From Methylotenera sp. (GTDB lineage Bacteria > Pseudomonadota > Gammaproteobacteria > Burkholderiales > Methylophilaceae), in the NCBI GenBank assembly GCA_013141495.1, contig JABFQV010000002.1, forward strand, positions 248,001 through 312,000: a stretch of DNA of 64,000 nt. The letters are read 5' to 3'. The notes under the pieces are model-generated. The model made no database searches, was not told the origin of the DNA, and saw only the letters and a list, made by a program, of their open reading frames with translations. How positions within the stretch are numbered: position 1 is the stretch's first letter; each line of letters starts with the position of its first letter. This document shows, piece after piece, positions 53,006 through 61,878 of this stretch. A program made the translations under genes and the position numbers.

Positions 53006-53115
53006 CTAACCAGAACAAACTGATAACCGCGACTAAGCTGGTAAACCAGCAAGTCTTGCTAACCAGAACAAACTGATAACCGCGACTAAGCTGGTAAACC
53101 AGCAAGTCTTGCTAA
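53006..53115. repeat. Tandem 53-bp direct repeat (about 2.1 copies)
   Basis: ctaaccagaacaaactgataaccgcgactaagctggtaaaccagcaagtcttg repeated exactly, plus partial third unit. Confidence 0.97.
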
Positions 53116-53147
53116 ATAACGGCAAAGTATCATTCAGCTAAAAAATC

Positions 53148-53223
53148 GTCATTCTGAGCGAAGCGAAGAATCCAGTGCGACCTAGTTGCATTGTGCTGGA
53201 TTCTTCGCTTCGCTCAGAATGAC
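53148..53223. repeat. Perfect 28-bp inverted repeat (REP-like)
   Basis: gtcattctgagcgaagcgaagaatccag / ctggattcttcgcttcgctcagaatgac, 20-nt loop. Confidence 0.95.
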
Positions 53224-53372
53224 TCGAGATGGGTTTATTTAGCAGAATGGCTAACACGTAATGCGCGAGCGCAGGCTTTTCTAATAACTGCCAGCTTGTA
53301 GCATGGGTTGCACTTTAAGCGTGTTAAGTGCAAGATACGCGCTAACTATCTCATCATAATAAAGAGAAAAAC

Positions 53373-53918
53373 ATGTCCTGGAAAAATACAAACAAGCGTT
53401 ATGGCACTTTATCTATTGGCTTACATTGGTTGATGTTGCTGCTGTTGATTGCCGTTTATGCATGCATTGAATTGCGTGAACTTTACCCCAAAGGTAGCGA
53501 CCCGCGCGAGGCGTTAAAAACCTGGCACTTTATGCTAGGCTTGAGCGTTTGGGTATTAGTCGCACTGCGTATCTACGCCAGATTAACCGCACCTACACCA
53601 AGCATTACACCAGAGCCTGTGCGCTGGCAGATGTTATCAGCCAAACTGGCACATTTGGCGTTGTACGGCTTGATGATTGTCATGCCACTACTCGGTTGGC
53701 TACTATTAAGCGCATCCGGTAAACCTATACCGTTTTTTGGCTTGGAGCTACCTGCACTGGTGGCTAAAAATAAAGAGTTAGCAGGATTAGTCAAAGAAGT
53801 ACATCAAACGATGGGTGTTGTTGGCTATTACCTGATTGGCTTGCATGCTGCTGCGGCTTTATTTCACCACTACTATATTAAAGATGACACGCTGGTTAGA
53901 ATATTGCCTAAAAATTAA
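53373..53918 (+). CDS. Cytochrome b561
   Basis: RYGTLSIGLHWLMLLLLIAVYACIELRELYPKGSDPREALKTWHFMLGLSVW. Confidence 0.94.
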   Translation: MSWKNTNKRYGTLSIGLHWLMLLLLIAVYACIELRELYPKGSDPREALKTWHFMLGLSVWVLVALRIYARLTAPTPSITPEPVRWQMLSAKLAHLALYGLMIVMPLLGWLLLSASGKPIPFFGLELPALVAKNKELAGLVKEVHQTMGVVGYYLIGLHAAAALFHHYYIKDDTLVRILPKN

Positions 53919-53996
53919 ATTAGATCGTTAATTCTCGCCGTCAAATTACACGCTCTCGTCTATAATTACCCGAGGCTTCATATTTTAGAGGTATAA

Positions 53997-55700
53997 ATGG
54001 CACGTCCAGAAAAAGTTCGTCTTGGTGAAATTTTAGTTCAACAAAATTTAATTTCTGCTGAAGATTTAAACAAATCACTAGAAGAACAAAAACGCACTGG
54101 TCGCAAGCTGGGAAGAATTTTTGTTGATAGCGGCTATGTGACAGAAACGCAGATTTCTGAAGCACTCGCTCGTCAATTAAAAATCCCGTATATCAACATC
54201 CAGCAATTTAATACCAAATCTGAAACCATCGTTAAATTGCCCGAAGCTCAAGCAAGGCGTTTTCGTTGCGCCGTGCTTGAAGACAGAGGCAACAGCTACC
54301 TTGTCGGCATGGTTGATCCCACCGACTTATTTGCCTACGATGAAATCGTACGCTTATTGCATCGGGATATCGAACTTGCTGTTGTGCAAGAAAACGCACT
54401 CCTGCAACTGATTGATCGCAGCTACCGTCGTACTGACGAAATTTCAAACCTGGCATTGGAGCTTGGTCAAGACCTGGGCGAATCTGTCATTGACTTTGCG
54501 GCACTAGGCATGGGTGGCAGTAGCGAAGATGCGCCTGTTGTTAAGCTATTACAAACCATTTTTGAAGATGCAGTGCAGGTACGCGCCTCTGACATTCACA
54601 TTGAACCGCAAGAAAACAAGCTGCATATTCGCTTTAGAATTGATGGCGTATTGCACTTGCAAACTGAGGCTGAGTTAAAAATATCCTCAGCTTTAGTATT
54701 GCGATTAAAGCTTATGTCAGGTCTGGATATTTCTGAAAAACGTCTGCCGCAAGATGGTCGATTTGCCGTTAAAGTAAAACACCAGCCCGTTGATGTGCGT
54801 ATTTCAACCATGCCCACACAGTATGGCGAGTCTGTGGTGATGCGTTTACTAATACAAAACAGCAATGAGTTCTCGTTAGAAAAACTCGGCATGCCTGCCG
54901 ACATGCTAGAGCGCTTTCGTAAACTGATCCACCGCCCTAGCGGTATGGTGTTGGTCACAGGTCCCACGGGTAGCGGTAAAACAACAACGCTCTATGCAGC
55001 ACTCAATGAGCTGAATTCACTGGCGAATAAAATCATCACCGTTGAAGACCCAGTTGAATACCGCCTACCCGGCATTAACCAGGTGCAAGTCAACGAAAAA
55101 ATTGATCTGGATTTCTCACGTGTGTTGCGCTCTACTTTACGCCAAGACCCTGACATTATTCTTGTCGGTGAAATGCGTGACCAAGAAACTGCACAAATCG
55201 GCTTAAGGGCTGCGATGACAGGCCACTTAGTGTTATCTACCTTACATACAAACGATGCCACCAGTACACTCGTTAGAATGATAGATATGGGCGCGCCACG
55301 CTTTATGGTGGCAACCTCGATATTAGCCGTGATTGCGCAACGTTTAGTTAGATTAGTGTGTGACAATTGCAAAGAAACCTACACACCGGAACCTTTTGAA
55401 CACGGCTGGTTACAACATGAACTTGGCGCTGAGGTTGAAGCTCACCGCTACGTGTATGGTAAAGGCTGTAGCGTTTGCAATGGCACGGGCTACCAAGGCC
55501 GCGTTGGCGTTTACGAGCTACTTGAAATGAATAACGAGCTGATTGATGCGGCCAGTCATCACGACCCTAATTACTTTATTAAAATTGGCAAACAACACAT
55601 GACTGGCAAAACACTACGTAAGAATGCCGTCGATTTAGTTACCGCACAACGCACCACTATTGCTGAAGCCATGCGTATTAGCAACCAGTTTGAGGAGTAA
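53997..55700 (+). CDS. mshE: MshE/PilB-like pilus assembly ATPase with MshEN domain
   Basis: Two 24-residue RLGxxL...Q motifs; Walker A VTGPTGSGKTTTLYAAL; C-x2-C...C-x2-C zinc motif. Confidence 0.92.
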   Translation: MARPEKVRLGEILVQQNLISAEDLNKSLEEQKRTGRKLGRIFVDSGYVTETQISEALARQLKIPYINIQQFNTKSETIVKLPEAQARRFRCAVLEDRGNSYLVGMVDPTDLFAYDEIVRLLHRDIELAVVQENALLQLIDRSYRRTDEISNLALELGQDLGESVIDFAALGMGGSSEDAPVVKLLQTIFEDAVQVRASDIHIEPQENKLHIRFRIDGVLHLQTEAELKISSALVLRLKLMSGLDISEKRLPQDGRFAVKVKHQPVDVRISTMPTQYGESVVMRLLIQNSNEFSLEKLGMPADMLERFRKLIHRPSGMVLVTGPTGSGKTTTLYAALNELNSLANKIITVEDPVEYRLPGINQVQVNEKIDLDFSRVLRSTLRQDPDIILVGEMRDQETAQIGLRAAMTGHLVLSTLHTNDATSTLVRMIDMGAPRFMVATSILAVIAQRLVRLVCDNCKETYTPEPFEHGWLQHELGAEVEAHRYVYGKGCSVCNGTGYQGRVGVYELLEMNNELIDAASHHDPNYFIKIGKQHMTGKTLRKNAVDLVTAQRTTIAEAMRISNQFEE

Positions 55701-55705
55701 CCCCC

Positions 55706-55873
55706 ATGCGTACACCACTTAAAAATACGCCATCTCACGCCCGTTCCCTGAGCTTGTCGATGGGAGCTTGCAAGCTGACGAACCCCTTCAACAAGCTCAG
55801 GGAACGAGTTGACACTATTGCTGAACAATCTTTACCAAGCTTAAATAAACACTCTTTAATTAAGTTAAATTAA
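55706..55873 (+). CDS. Small ORF (55 aa) between mshE and mshG, carrying a palindromic repeat in frame
   Basis: MRTPLKNTPSHARSLSLSMGACKLTNPFNKLRERVDTIAEQSLPSLNKHSLIKLN*; TAA abuts ATG of mshG; below ORF-track cutoff. Confidence 0.4.
   Translation: MRTPLKNTPSHARSLSLSMGACKLTNPFNKLRERVDTIAEQSLPSLNKHSLIKLN
55742..55806. repeat. REP-like inverted repeat
   Basis: cgttccctgagcttgt / acaagctcagggaacg. Confidence 0.9.
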
Positions 55874-57100
55874 ATGCCATATTTTTCGTACAAAGGTCGT
55901 GACAGCAAAGGCGCTTTAGTTCAAGGTGTGCTAGAAAGTGTGGATAGCAGCACTTTGGCCAACCAGTTATTTAGCCTCAACATTACACCTATCGAGATTA
56001 AGGCTCAGGCCACGTCAGCAGCTGGTAAAAACTTGTCAATAAGTTTATTTGACGAAAAAATTGAAACCATCGACGTCATGCTATTTAGCCGGCAAATGTA
56101 CACACTGCTAAAAGCTGGCATTCCAATTATGAATGCATTTAATGGTTTAGAATCCTCAACCCAAAACAAAGCCTTTGCGAGCGTGATTGCCAGCTTGCGT
56201 CAAAGCCTTGCCAGTGGCCGCGAACTCTCAAATGCACTGAGCCAACACCCCAAAGTATTTTCTAACTTTTACATTAGCATGATACGCGTAGGTGAAAGTA
56301 CAGGGATGCTAGAAACCGTATTTCTACGCTTATTTGATCACCTTGAGTTTGAGCGCTTTATGCGTGACCAAATCAAGGCAGCTCTACGCTACCCTACTTT
56401 CGTAGTCATTGCCATGGGCATTGCGATTGTAGTGGTTAACCTCTTTGTGATACCAGCGTTTGCTAAAGTGTTTCAAGGCTTTGGGGCTGAACTACCTTTA
56501 ATGACAAAAATTTTGCTAGCTTTCTCTAACTTCATGGTTGCCTCTTGGCCCTACCTGATAGCAGTTATCATTGGTGCCGTGTGGTTATTTCGCACTTACA
56601 CTGCCAGTGGCTCAGGCCAATACAACTGGGACAGCTTTAAATTAAAAACACCGATTGCAGGCAAGATTATTCACAAAGCCACCATGGCGCGCTTTGCCAG
56701 AAGCTTTGCCTTGGCCAGCAAAAGTGGCGTACCTATCACCAGCGGCCTTAAGTTAGTGGCGCAAACCACAGATAACGTATATATCGCAAGCCAAGTTGAA
56801 AAAATGCGTGAAGGCGTAGAACGTGGCGAAAGTATTTTGCGCACCGCCACCAATGCAGGCGTATTTAACCCTATTGTGCTGCAAATGATTGCCGTGGGCG
56901 AAGAATCTGGCTCACTGGATGATTTAATGGAAGAAATAGCCGACATGTATCAACGTGAAGTTGAGTATGAAATTAAAACCTTAGGCGCTCAAATTGAGCC
57001 AGTTTTAATCGTATTTTTAGGCGTCATGGTTCTGATACTTGCGCTAGGTATTTTCTTGCCGATATGGGATCTTGGCAAAGTTGCCATGAACAAAGGTTAA
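55874..57100 (+). CDS. mshG: Type II secretion F / MshG-like inner membrane protein
   Basis: FSRQMYTLLKAGIPIMNAFNGLESS; 408 aa T2SSF repeats. Confidence 0.92.
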   Translation: MPYFSYKGRDSKGALVQGVLESVDSSTLANQLFSLNITPIEIKAQATSAAGKNLSISLFDEKIETIDVMLFSRQMYTLLKAGIPIMNAFNGLESSTQNKAFASVIASLRQSLASGRELSNALSQHPKVFSNFYISMIRVGESTGMLETVFLRLFDHLEFERFMRDQIKAALRYPTFVVIAMGIAIVVVNLFVIPAFAKVFQGFGAELPLMTKILLAFSNFMVASWPYLIAVIIGAVWLFRTYTASGSGQYNWDSFKLKTPIAGKIIHKATMARFARSFALASKSGVPITSGLKLVAQTTDNVYIASQVEKMREGVERGESILRTATNAGVFNPIVLQMIAVGEESGSLDDLMEEIADMYQREVEYEIKTLGAQIEPVLIVFLGVMVLILALGIFLPIWDLGKVAMNKG

Positions 57101-57113
57101 AACGATCAATCGC

Positions 57114-57671
57114 TTGCCAAATATGTCGATAATTCAACCATCATTGTCAGTAATCTATACAAAAACTGTACGTGGCTTTACTTTAATAGAGTTGATAGTT
57201 GTTATTTGCTTGGTCGCTATTTTAGGGGCTACCGCATTAGATCGACTATTCTGGTATCAGGGTCAAGCAGAAAAAGCCAGCATGGAATACACCGCTACTA
57301 TGATTAAAAGCGGCTTATGGATAAGTACGGCCAACTTAATGATGGCTAACCGCAACGCAGACATCCCTGCCCTTGCAACACAGAATCCGATCAACTTACT
57401 AGCCCAAAAGCCAGAAAACTATTTAGGTGAATTAACCCCAGACAACATTGAGTCACTAGCAGGCGGGAACTGGTTTTATGATAATGCTAAACACCAAGTA
57501 GTTTATATTGTTGGGCAGCGTCACTACTTCATTCCAGATACCCCAGGTGACTACACTATAAAATACGGCATGAAGGTGCTTTACGGGGAAATGGAACTTG
57601 CATCTGGCAATAAAGTGTCATACATTACTGGGGTCGCCTTGATGCCGCTGAGTAAATATAGCTGGAATTGA
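57114..57671 (+). CDS. Type IV prepilin-like protein
   Basis: RGFTLIELIVVICLVAILGATALDRLF class III signal. Confidence 0.85.
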   Translation: MPNMSIIQPSLSVIYTKTVRGFTLIELIVVICLVAILGATALDRLFWYQGQAEKASMEYTATMIKSGLWISTANLMMANRNADIPALATQNPINLLAQKPENYLGELTPDNIESLAGGNWFYDNAKHQVVYIVGQRHYFIPDTPGDYTIKYGMKVLYGEMELASGNKVSYITGVALMPLSKYSWN

Positions 57672-57700
57672 TATGCTGGGTTAGTTGATGACTAGTGCGC

Positions 57701-57717
57701 TTGGCATGGATTTTGCA
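57701..57717 (+). promoter_or_regulatory. Sigma-54 (-24/-12) promoter
   Basis: ttggcatggattttgca, near-consensus TGGCAyg-N4-TTGCA with correct GG/GC spacing, upstream of the pilin gene at 57786. Confidence 0.8.
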
Positions 57718-57785
57718 TAGAAAACTATGCGTAAAGAATAAATGAATTTTTAACAACCGTCTTAAACGGTAAAGGAAAATCAAAA

Positions 57786-58286
57786 ATGAAGAAATATCAA
57801 TCGGGTTTTACATTGATTGAACTGGTTGTGGTGATTGTGATATTAGGTATATTAGCCGCAACAGCCCTACCGCGTTACACTGACATGCAAGTGCGTGCGC
57901 GTATTGCTAAACTTAACGGCGCATTGGGCGCAGTGCGTGGAGCATCTGCATTGGCGCATGCGCAATGCTTGGCGCAAGGAACGCCTTGCCCAGGCGACAC
58001 GACAGCAACAACGACTAACATGGAAGGCATTGCTGTAGGGATAGTCAGTCAATATCCAACAGCGGATGTAGCCGGCATCATCACTGCGGCAGGCCTGAGT
58101 ACTGTCAGCCCAGTTGATTTTACTTTAACTGGTGGCGGTGGTGCAGCTTTAAATACGCTTACAATTGTTGTACCTGGTGGCACTGGCACTAACTGTCAGT
58201 TTACATACCAAGCCGCAAACTTTGCAGCAGGGGTAATTGTAGCGCCAGTGATAACAAGCACTCTTGCTTCATCTGTATGTACTTAA
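57786..58286 (+). CDS. Type IV pilin (MshA-like)
   Basis: QSGFTLIELVVVIVILGILAATALPRYTDMQ. Confidence 0.9.
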   Translation: MKKYQSGFTLIELVVVIVILGILAATALPRYTDMQVRARIAKLNGALGAVRGASALAHAQCLAQGTPCPGDTTATTTNMEGIAVGIVSQYPTADVAGIITAAGLSTVSPVDFTLTGGGGAALNTLTIVVPGGTGTNCQFTYQAANFAAGVIVAPVITSTLASSVCT

Positions 58287-58326
58287 ACAGTATTGATTTA
58301 ACTTGATTTTAACTTAGGAGATTGTA

Positions 58327-58743
58327 ATGCGTAATACTCAACAAGGTTTTACCTTAATTGAATTAGTCGTTGTTATTGTGATTTTAGGTATTTTGGCGGC
58401 GACGGCTTTGCCGAAGTTTATTGATTTAAGCACTGATGCTGGAAATGCTGCGGCTAACGGGGTCGCAGGCTCAATTGCATCAGGAACAGCTATTAACTTT
58501 GCTGCTCACAAAGCAAATTCTGCTAAGGGCTCAACATTAAGTGCAGCTAATGTATGTACTAGCGCACTTCTTCAACCTTTTGTGACTGGTGTCACCTTAA
58601 CCAGTGTTGCAGCTACTACTAACAACGAATTTCAGATTGCTGGCACAGGTGTTTGTACCGCTAATGATGGAGGAGCTGTAACTTGTACAGTTCAAGCTAA
58701 AACAGGTGTAGCTCAAAATACGACTGTAACTTGCGCACTATAA
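58327..58743 (+). CDS. Type IV pilin (MshA-like)
   Basis: QQGFTLIELVVVIVILGILAATALPKFIDLSTDAGNAAANGVAGS. Confidence 0.92.
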   Translation: MRNTQQGFTLIELVVVIVILGILAATALPKFIDLSTDAGNAAANGVAGSIASGTAINFAAHKANSAKGSTLSAANVCTSALLQPFVTGVTLTSVAATTNNEFQIAGTGVCTANDGGAVTCTVQAKTGVAQNTTVTCAL

Positions 58744-58756
58744 CAACTTAGCAAAC

Positions 58757-58831
58757 GTAGCCTCGATGTAGCGTAGCGGAATCGAGGGTTAACATCCTAA
58801 CCTTGATTCCGCTACGCTGCATCAAGGCTAC
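58757..58831. repeat. REP-like palindrome A
   Basis: gtagcctcgatgtagcgtagcggaatcgaggg / ccttgattccgctacgctgcatcaaggctac. Confidence 0.92.
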
Positions 58832-58859
58832 ATAGCGACTGTAGTTCGGTAAGATAAAT

Positions 58860-58926
58860 GTAGGAGCGGCGACCCGCCGAAAAATATCAGGGAGACATCC
58901 TGTTCGCGGCGGGTCGCCGCTCCTGC
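58860..58926. repeat. REP-like palindrome B
   Basis: gtaggagcggcgacccgccg / cggcgggtcgccgctcctgc. Confidence 0.93.
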
Positions 58927-58940
58927 ACATTGCTAAGCAA

Positions 58941-59014
58941 GCGTAGCCTCGATGCAATGTAATGGAATCGAGGGATTCTCACCAAAACCCTTGATTCCGC
59001 TGTGCTGCATCAAC
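58941..59014. repeat. REP-like palindrome C (related to A)
   Basis: gtagcctcgatgcaatgtaatggaatcgaggg / cccttgattccgctgtgctgcatca. Confidence 0.85.
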
Positions 59015-59049
59015 ATAGCTAAGCAAAAAGAAATGACTGGAGAACCCGC

Positions 59050-59277
59050 ATGAATACCGCAGAAAAACTTTATGAAGTTGGCAAGCACCTACCAGAGCCA
59101 TATTTAGCGGAGTTGCTTGATTTTGCTGAGTTTCTAATCCAGAAGCAAGGTCAACGTGAGGAAATAACAAAACACACAATACCACTGATTGAGCTACAAG
59201 GAGGGTTGGAGCAATCGACAAATTTTTCTGGCAATCCTGCTTTAATTCAGGAGCGACTTCGTGATGAGTGGCATTAA
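59050..59277 (+). CDS. DUF2281-like antitoxin
   Basis: MNTAEKLYEVGKHLPEPYLAELLDFAEFLIQKQG; overlaps PIN toxin. Confidence 0.8.
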   Translation: MNTAEKLYEVGKHLPEPYLAELLDFAEFLIQKQGQREEITKHTIPLIELQGGLEQSTNFSGNPALIQERLRDEWH

Positions 59278-59635
59278 GTACCTGCTGGATACCAATTATA
59301 TTCTTGGCTTACTTCAATCAAACCAAGCGGTTTTATCAGAGGCAATCTCAAAAAATATTCTTGTTACAGAGTGTGCTTACAGCCCCATTACTCGAATGGA
59401 GTTACTTGGCTTTCCTGGCATAACATCGGATGAGGACAATCTCATCCGTGTTCGGCTTCAATCCTTTACCGTCATTCCGCTATCAACGGAAATCGAGGAT
59501 AGTGTCATTGCACTTCGCCAAACAAGAAAAATTAAACTACCCGATGCCATGATTGCGGCCACAGCCTTAGTTACTAAAATAGAGTTACTCACTTTAGATC
59601 AGCACCTAAAATCAGTGGTCACACAACAAATTTGA
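59261..59635 (+). CDS. VapC-like PIN-domain toxin
   Basis: IKYLLDTNYILGLLQSN...; KIKLPDAMIAATALV. Confidence 0.9.
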   Translation: MMSGIKYLLDTNYILGLLQSNQAVLSEAISKNILVTECAYSPITRMELLGFPGITSDEDNLIRVRLQSFTVIPLSTEIEDSVIALRQTRKIKLPDAMIAATALVTKIELLTLDQHLKSVVTQQI

Positions 59636-59662
59636 CCTTATTTAATACCCAATTAAGCACCG

Positions 59663-60103
59663 ATGTCCTCTCATAATAGCGCAGGCTTCACGCTCATCGA
59701 GTTGATTATGGTCATGGTCATTGTCAGCATCCTGGCTATCGCTGTCTTACCCAACTTTACCGATCAATCTGCTTTTGAAAGTCGTGGCTTTCATGATGAA
59801 ACGATGTCACTACTGCGTTACGCGCAAAAAACTGCGATTGCACAACGGCGCACGGTTTGTGTGGGCTTAAATACAACAGGCGTAGCGCTTACAATGGATA
59901 CTGACACGCCTGCGGATGGCGTTTGCGATACAGCCCCTACTCTGCCCAATACGCCTCGAGGGGGTAATGGCTTAACAGGTTCTGTTGCCGCGTTTACATT
60001 TACGCCGCTTGGTAGTACCAATCAAAATGCCAATATTAACATTACCATTACGGGTAGCACTGGCATCACGGTAGAGGCCACCACCGGTTACGTGTATGAC
60101 TAA
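59663..60103 (+). CDS. mshC: MshC-like prepilin
   Basis: SAGFTLIELIMVMVIVSILAIAVLPNF. Confidence 0.85.
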   Translation: MSSHNSAGFTLIELIMVMVIVSILAIAVLPNFTDQSAFESRGFHDETMSLLRYAQKTAIAQRRTVCVGLNTTGVALTMDTDTPADGVCDTAPTLPNTPRGGNGLTGSVAAFTFTPLGSTNQNANINITITGSTGITVEATTGYVYD

Positions 60104-60605
60104 CCAGCGTTTATCAGGTCGCTTCAACCACTTCGGCAGGCTCAGGGCAGGCAAGCTTCAAGTAGGCTTTACGCTAATTGAGCTGGTGATTTTTATTGTG
60201 ATCGTGAGCGTTGCCGTGGTGGGTATTCTTTCTGTGATGAACACCGTGGTTAAATCCAGCGCTGACCCTATGGTACGCAAACAGGCTGCCGCACTGGCTG
60301 ACTCGATTTTGGAAGAGATTTTACTTAAACCCTACTGTGACCCTGACCCCCTAGTGACTACTGGCGAAACAACGCGTGACACCATGGATGATGTGAGCGA
60401 TTTCAATGGCAAGAGCAATGCGCTGTTTACAGACTTACCAAGCGAAGTTTCAGCTTATACCATTAACATTGCTGTCACCGCTGATTCCGCATCGTTAGGT
60501 ATCGCTGCAAAACAAGCGACGGTCACCGTTAGCCGCGGTACCGAGAGCGTCAGCATGACTGGCTATCGCACACGATATGGGGACGACATCACATGCGCAC
60601 CCTAA
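60096..60605 (+). CDS. mshD: MshD-like prepilin
   Basis: QVGFTLIELVIFIVIVSVAVVGILSVMNTVVKSSADPM. Confidence 0.85.
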   Translation: MTNQRLSGRFNHFGRLRAGKLQVGFTLIELVIFIVIVSVAVVGILSVMNTVVKSSADPMVRKQAAALADSILEEILLKPYCDPDPLVTTGETTRDTMDDVSDFNGKSNALFTDLPSEVSAYTINIAVTADSASLGIAAKQATVTVSRGTESVSMTGYRTRYGDDITCAP

Positions 60606-61414
60606 AGACCAGCCTCCACCGCACGTCCGGCTTCACCCTAGTAGAGCTCATTATGGTCATTGTTATCACAGGTATCATTGGTGGCATGGTCGCAATTTTC
60701 ATCAAAAAACCAATTGACGCCTATTTTGATAGCGCCCGCCGTGCCGCACTCACCGATGTAGCCGATACTGCCGTGCGTCGCATGTCGCGTGATATTCGCA
60801 AGGCATTACCAAATAGTGTACGTACACCCACCAGCCAGTGCGTAGAATTCATCCCAACCAAAACCGGTGGGCGTTACCGTGCTGACACTAACAGTACGGG
60901 GCTTGGTGACCCCCTTAACTTTACCGCAGCAGATAGCAGTTTTGATATGCTTAGCCTTAATAGTACGTTGCCTGACCAGCAAATTATAACCGGTGATGTC
61001 ATTGCTGTTTATAACCTTGGCGCTGGTATTAACGATGCTTACGTTGGCAATAACACGTCTGCTGTATCAGCCATTACTACGGGAGTGTTGTCAGGTGAAA
61101 CCAACATCAGCATTGCCAGCAAATTATTCCCGCTCGCCTCTGGCAGCAACCGTTTTCACGTGATTCCCAAAGATGAAAAAGTCGTCGCCTTTGTTTGTAG
61201 TGGTGGCAAGCTCTATCGCACAGCCAGCAACACATTTACTAGCGCGTGTCCCACAACAGGTGCCATTTTAGCCAACAATGTGAGCGTATGTAGCTTTGTT
61301 TATAACGGCTCAGATTTACAACGCAATGCATTAGTACAACTCACCGTAAAGTTTACAGATAGCGATGAAACCGTGAGCTTGTACCACGAAGTTCATGTGA
61401 ACAATACACCATGA
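60593..61414 (+). CDS. mshO: MshO-like prepilin
   Basis: SGFTLVELIMVIVITGIIGGMVAIFIKKPIDAYFDSARRAALTD. Confidence 0.87.
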   Translation: MRTLKTSLHRTSGFTLVELIMVIVITGIIGGMVAIFIKKPIDAYFDSARRAALTDVADTAVRRMSRDIRKALPNSVRTPTSQCVEFIPTKTGGRYRADTNSTGLGDPLNFTAADSSFDMLSLNSTLPDQQIITGDVIAVYNLGAGINDAYVGNNTSAVSAITTGVLSGETNISIASKLFPLASGSNRFHVIPKDEKVVAFVCSGGKLYRTASNTFTSACPTTGAILANNVSVCSFVYNGSDLQRNALVQLTVKFTDSDETVSLYHEVHVNNTP

Positions 61415-61800
61415 TGCAACCCCACAAAATACAACGCGGTTTTGCCATCATCGCTGCCATTTTTCTACTGGTAGTGCTAGCCGCATTAGGTGCATTTATG
61501 GTGACGTTCTCTAACACTCAGCATTTAACCTCAGCGCAAGATGTACAAGGCTCACGTGCTTACTGGGCCGCACGCGCAGGGCTGGAATGGGGTATTGCCA
61601 GCACCACCGCAACCTGCCCTACTTCACCCACCACGCTGAGCGTTAATAGCTTCAATGTGATCGTCACGTGCGCGCTACAGACTTATCCGGAGGGCAGCGC
61701 AACTATCAATATTTTTAGAATTACATCGGTAGCCTCTACAGGCAATATCGGCAACGTTGGCTTTATTGAACGTAGCGTTTCTGCTTCTATAGAAAAATAA
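61411..61800 (+). CDS. mshP: MshP-like pilus protein
   Basis: RGFAIIAAIFLLVVLAALGAFMVTFSNTQHLTSAQDVQGSRAYWAARAGLEWG. Confidence 0.87.
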   Translation: MMQPHKIQRGFAIIAAIFLLVVLAALGAFMVTFSNTQHLTSAQDVQGSRAYWAARAGLEWGIASTTATCPTSPTTLSVNSFNVIVTCALQTYPEGSATINIFRITSVASTGNIGNVGFIERSVSASIEK

Positions 61801-61878
61801 ACACGCCATGCAATACTACCCATACCGTATTACGTTAGCGCACATGCCGCAGACAAATGTCACAGATAAGGCTGATCT

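Noticed and set aside
53006-53115. Possible CRISPR array
   Set aside because: Direct tandem repeat with no unique spacers, only about two units, no cas genes
58748-59221. Minus-strand ORFs of 69 and 80 aa
   Set aside because: Encoded by palindromic repeats or antisense to the DUF2281 antitoxin; unlikely proteins
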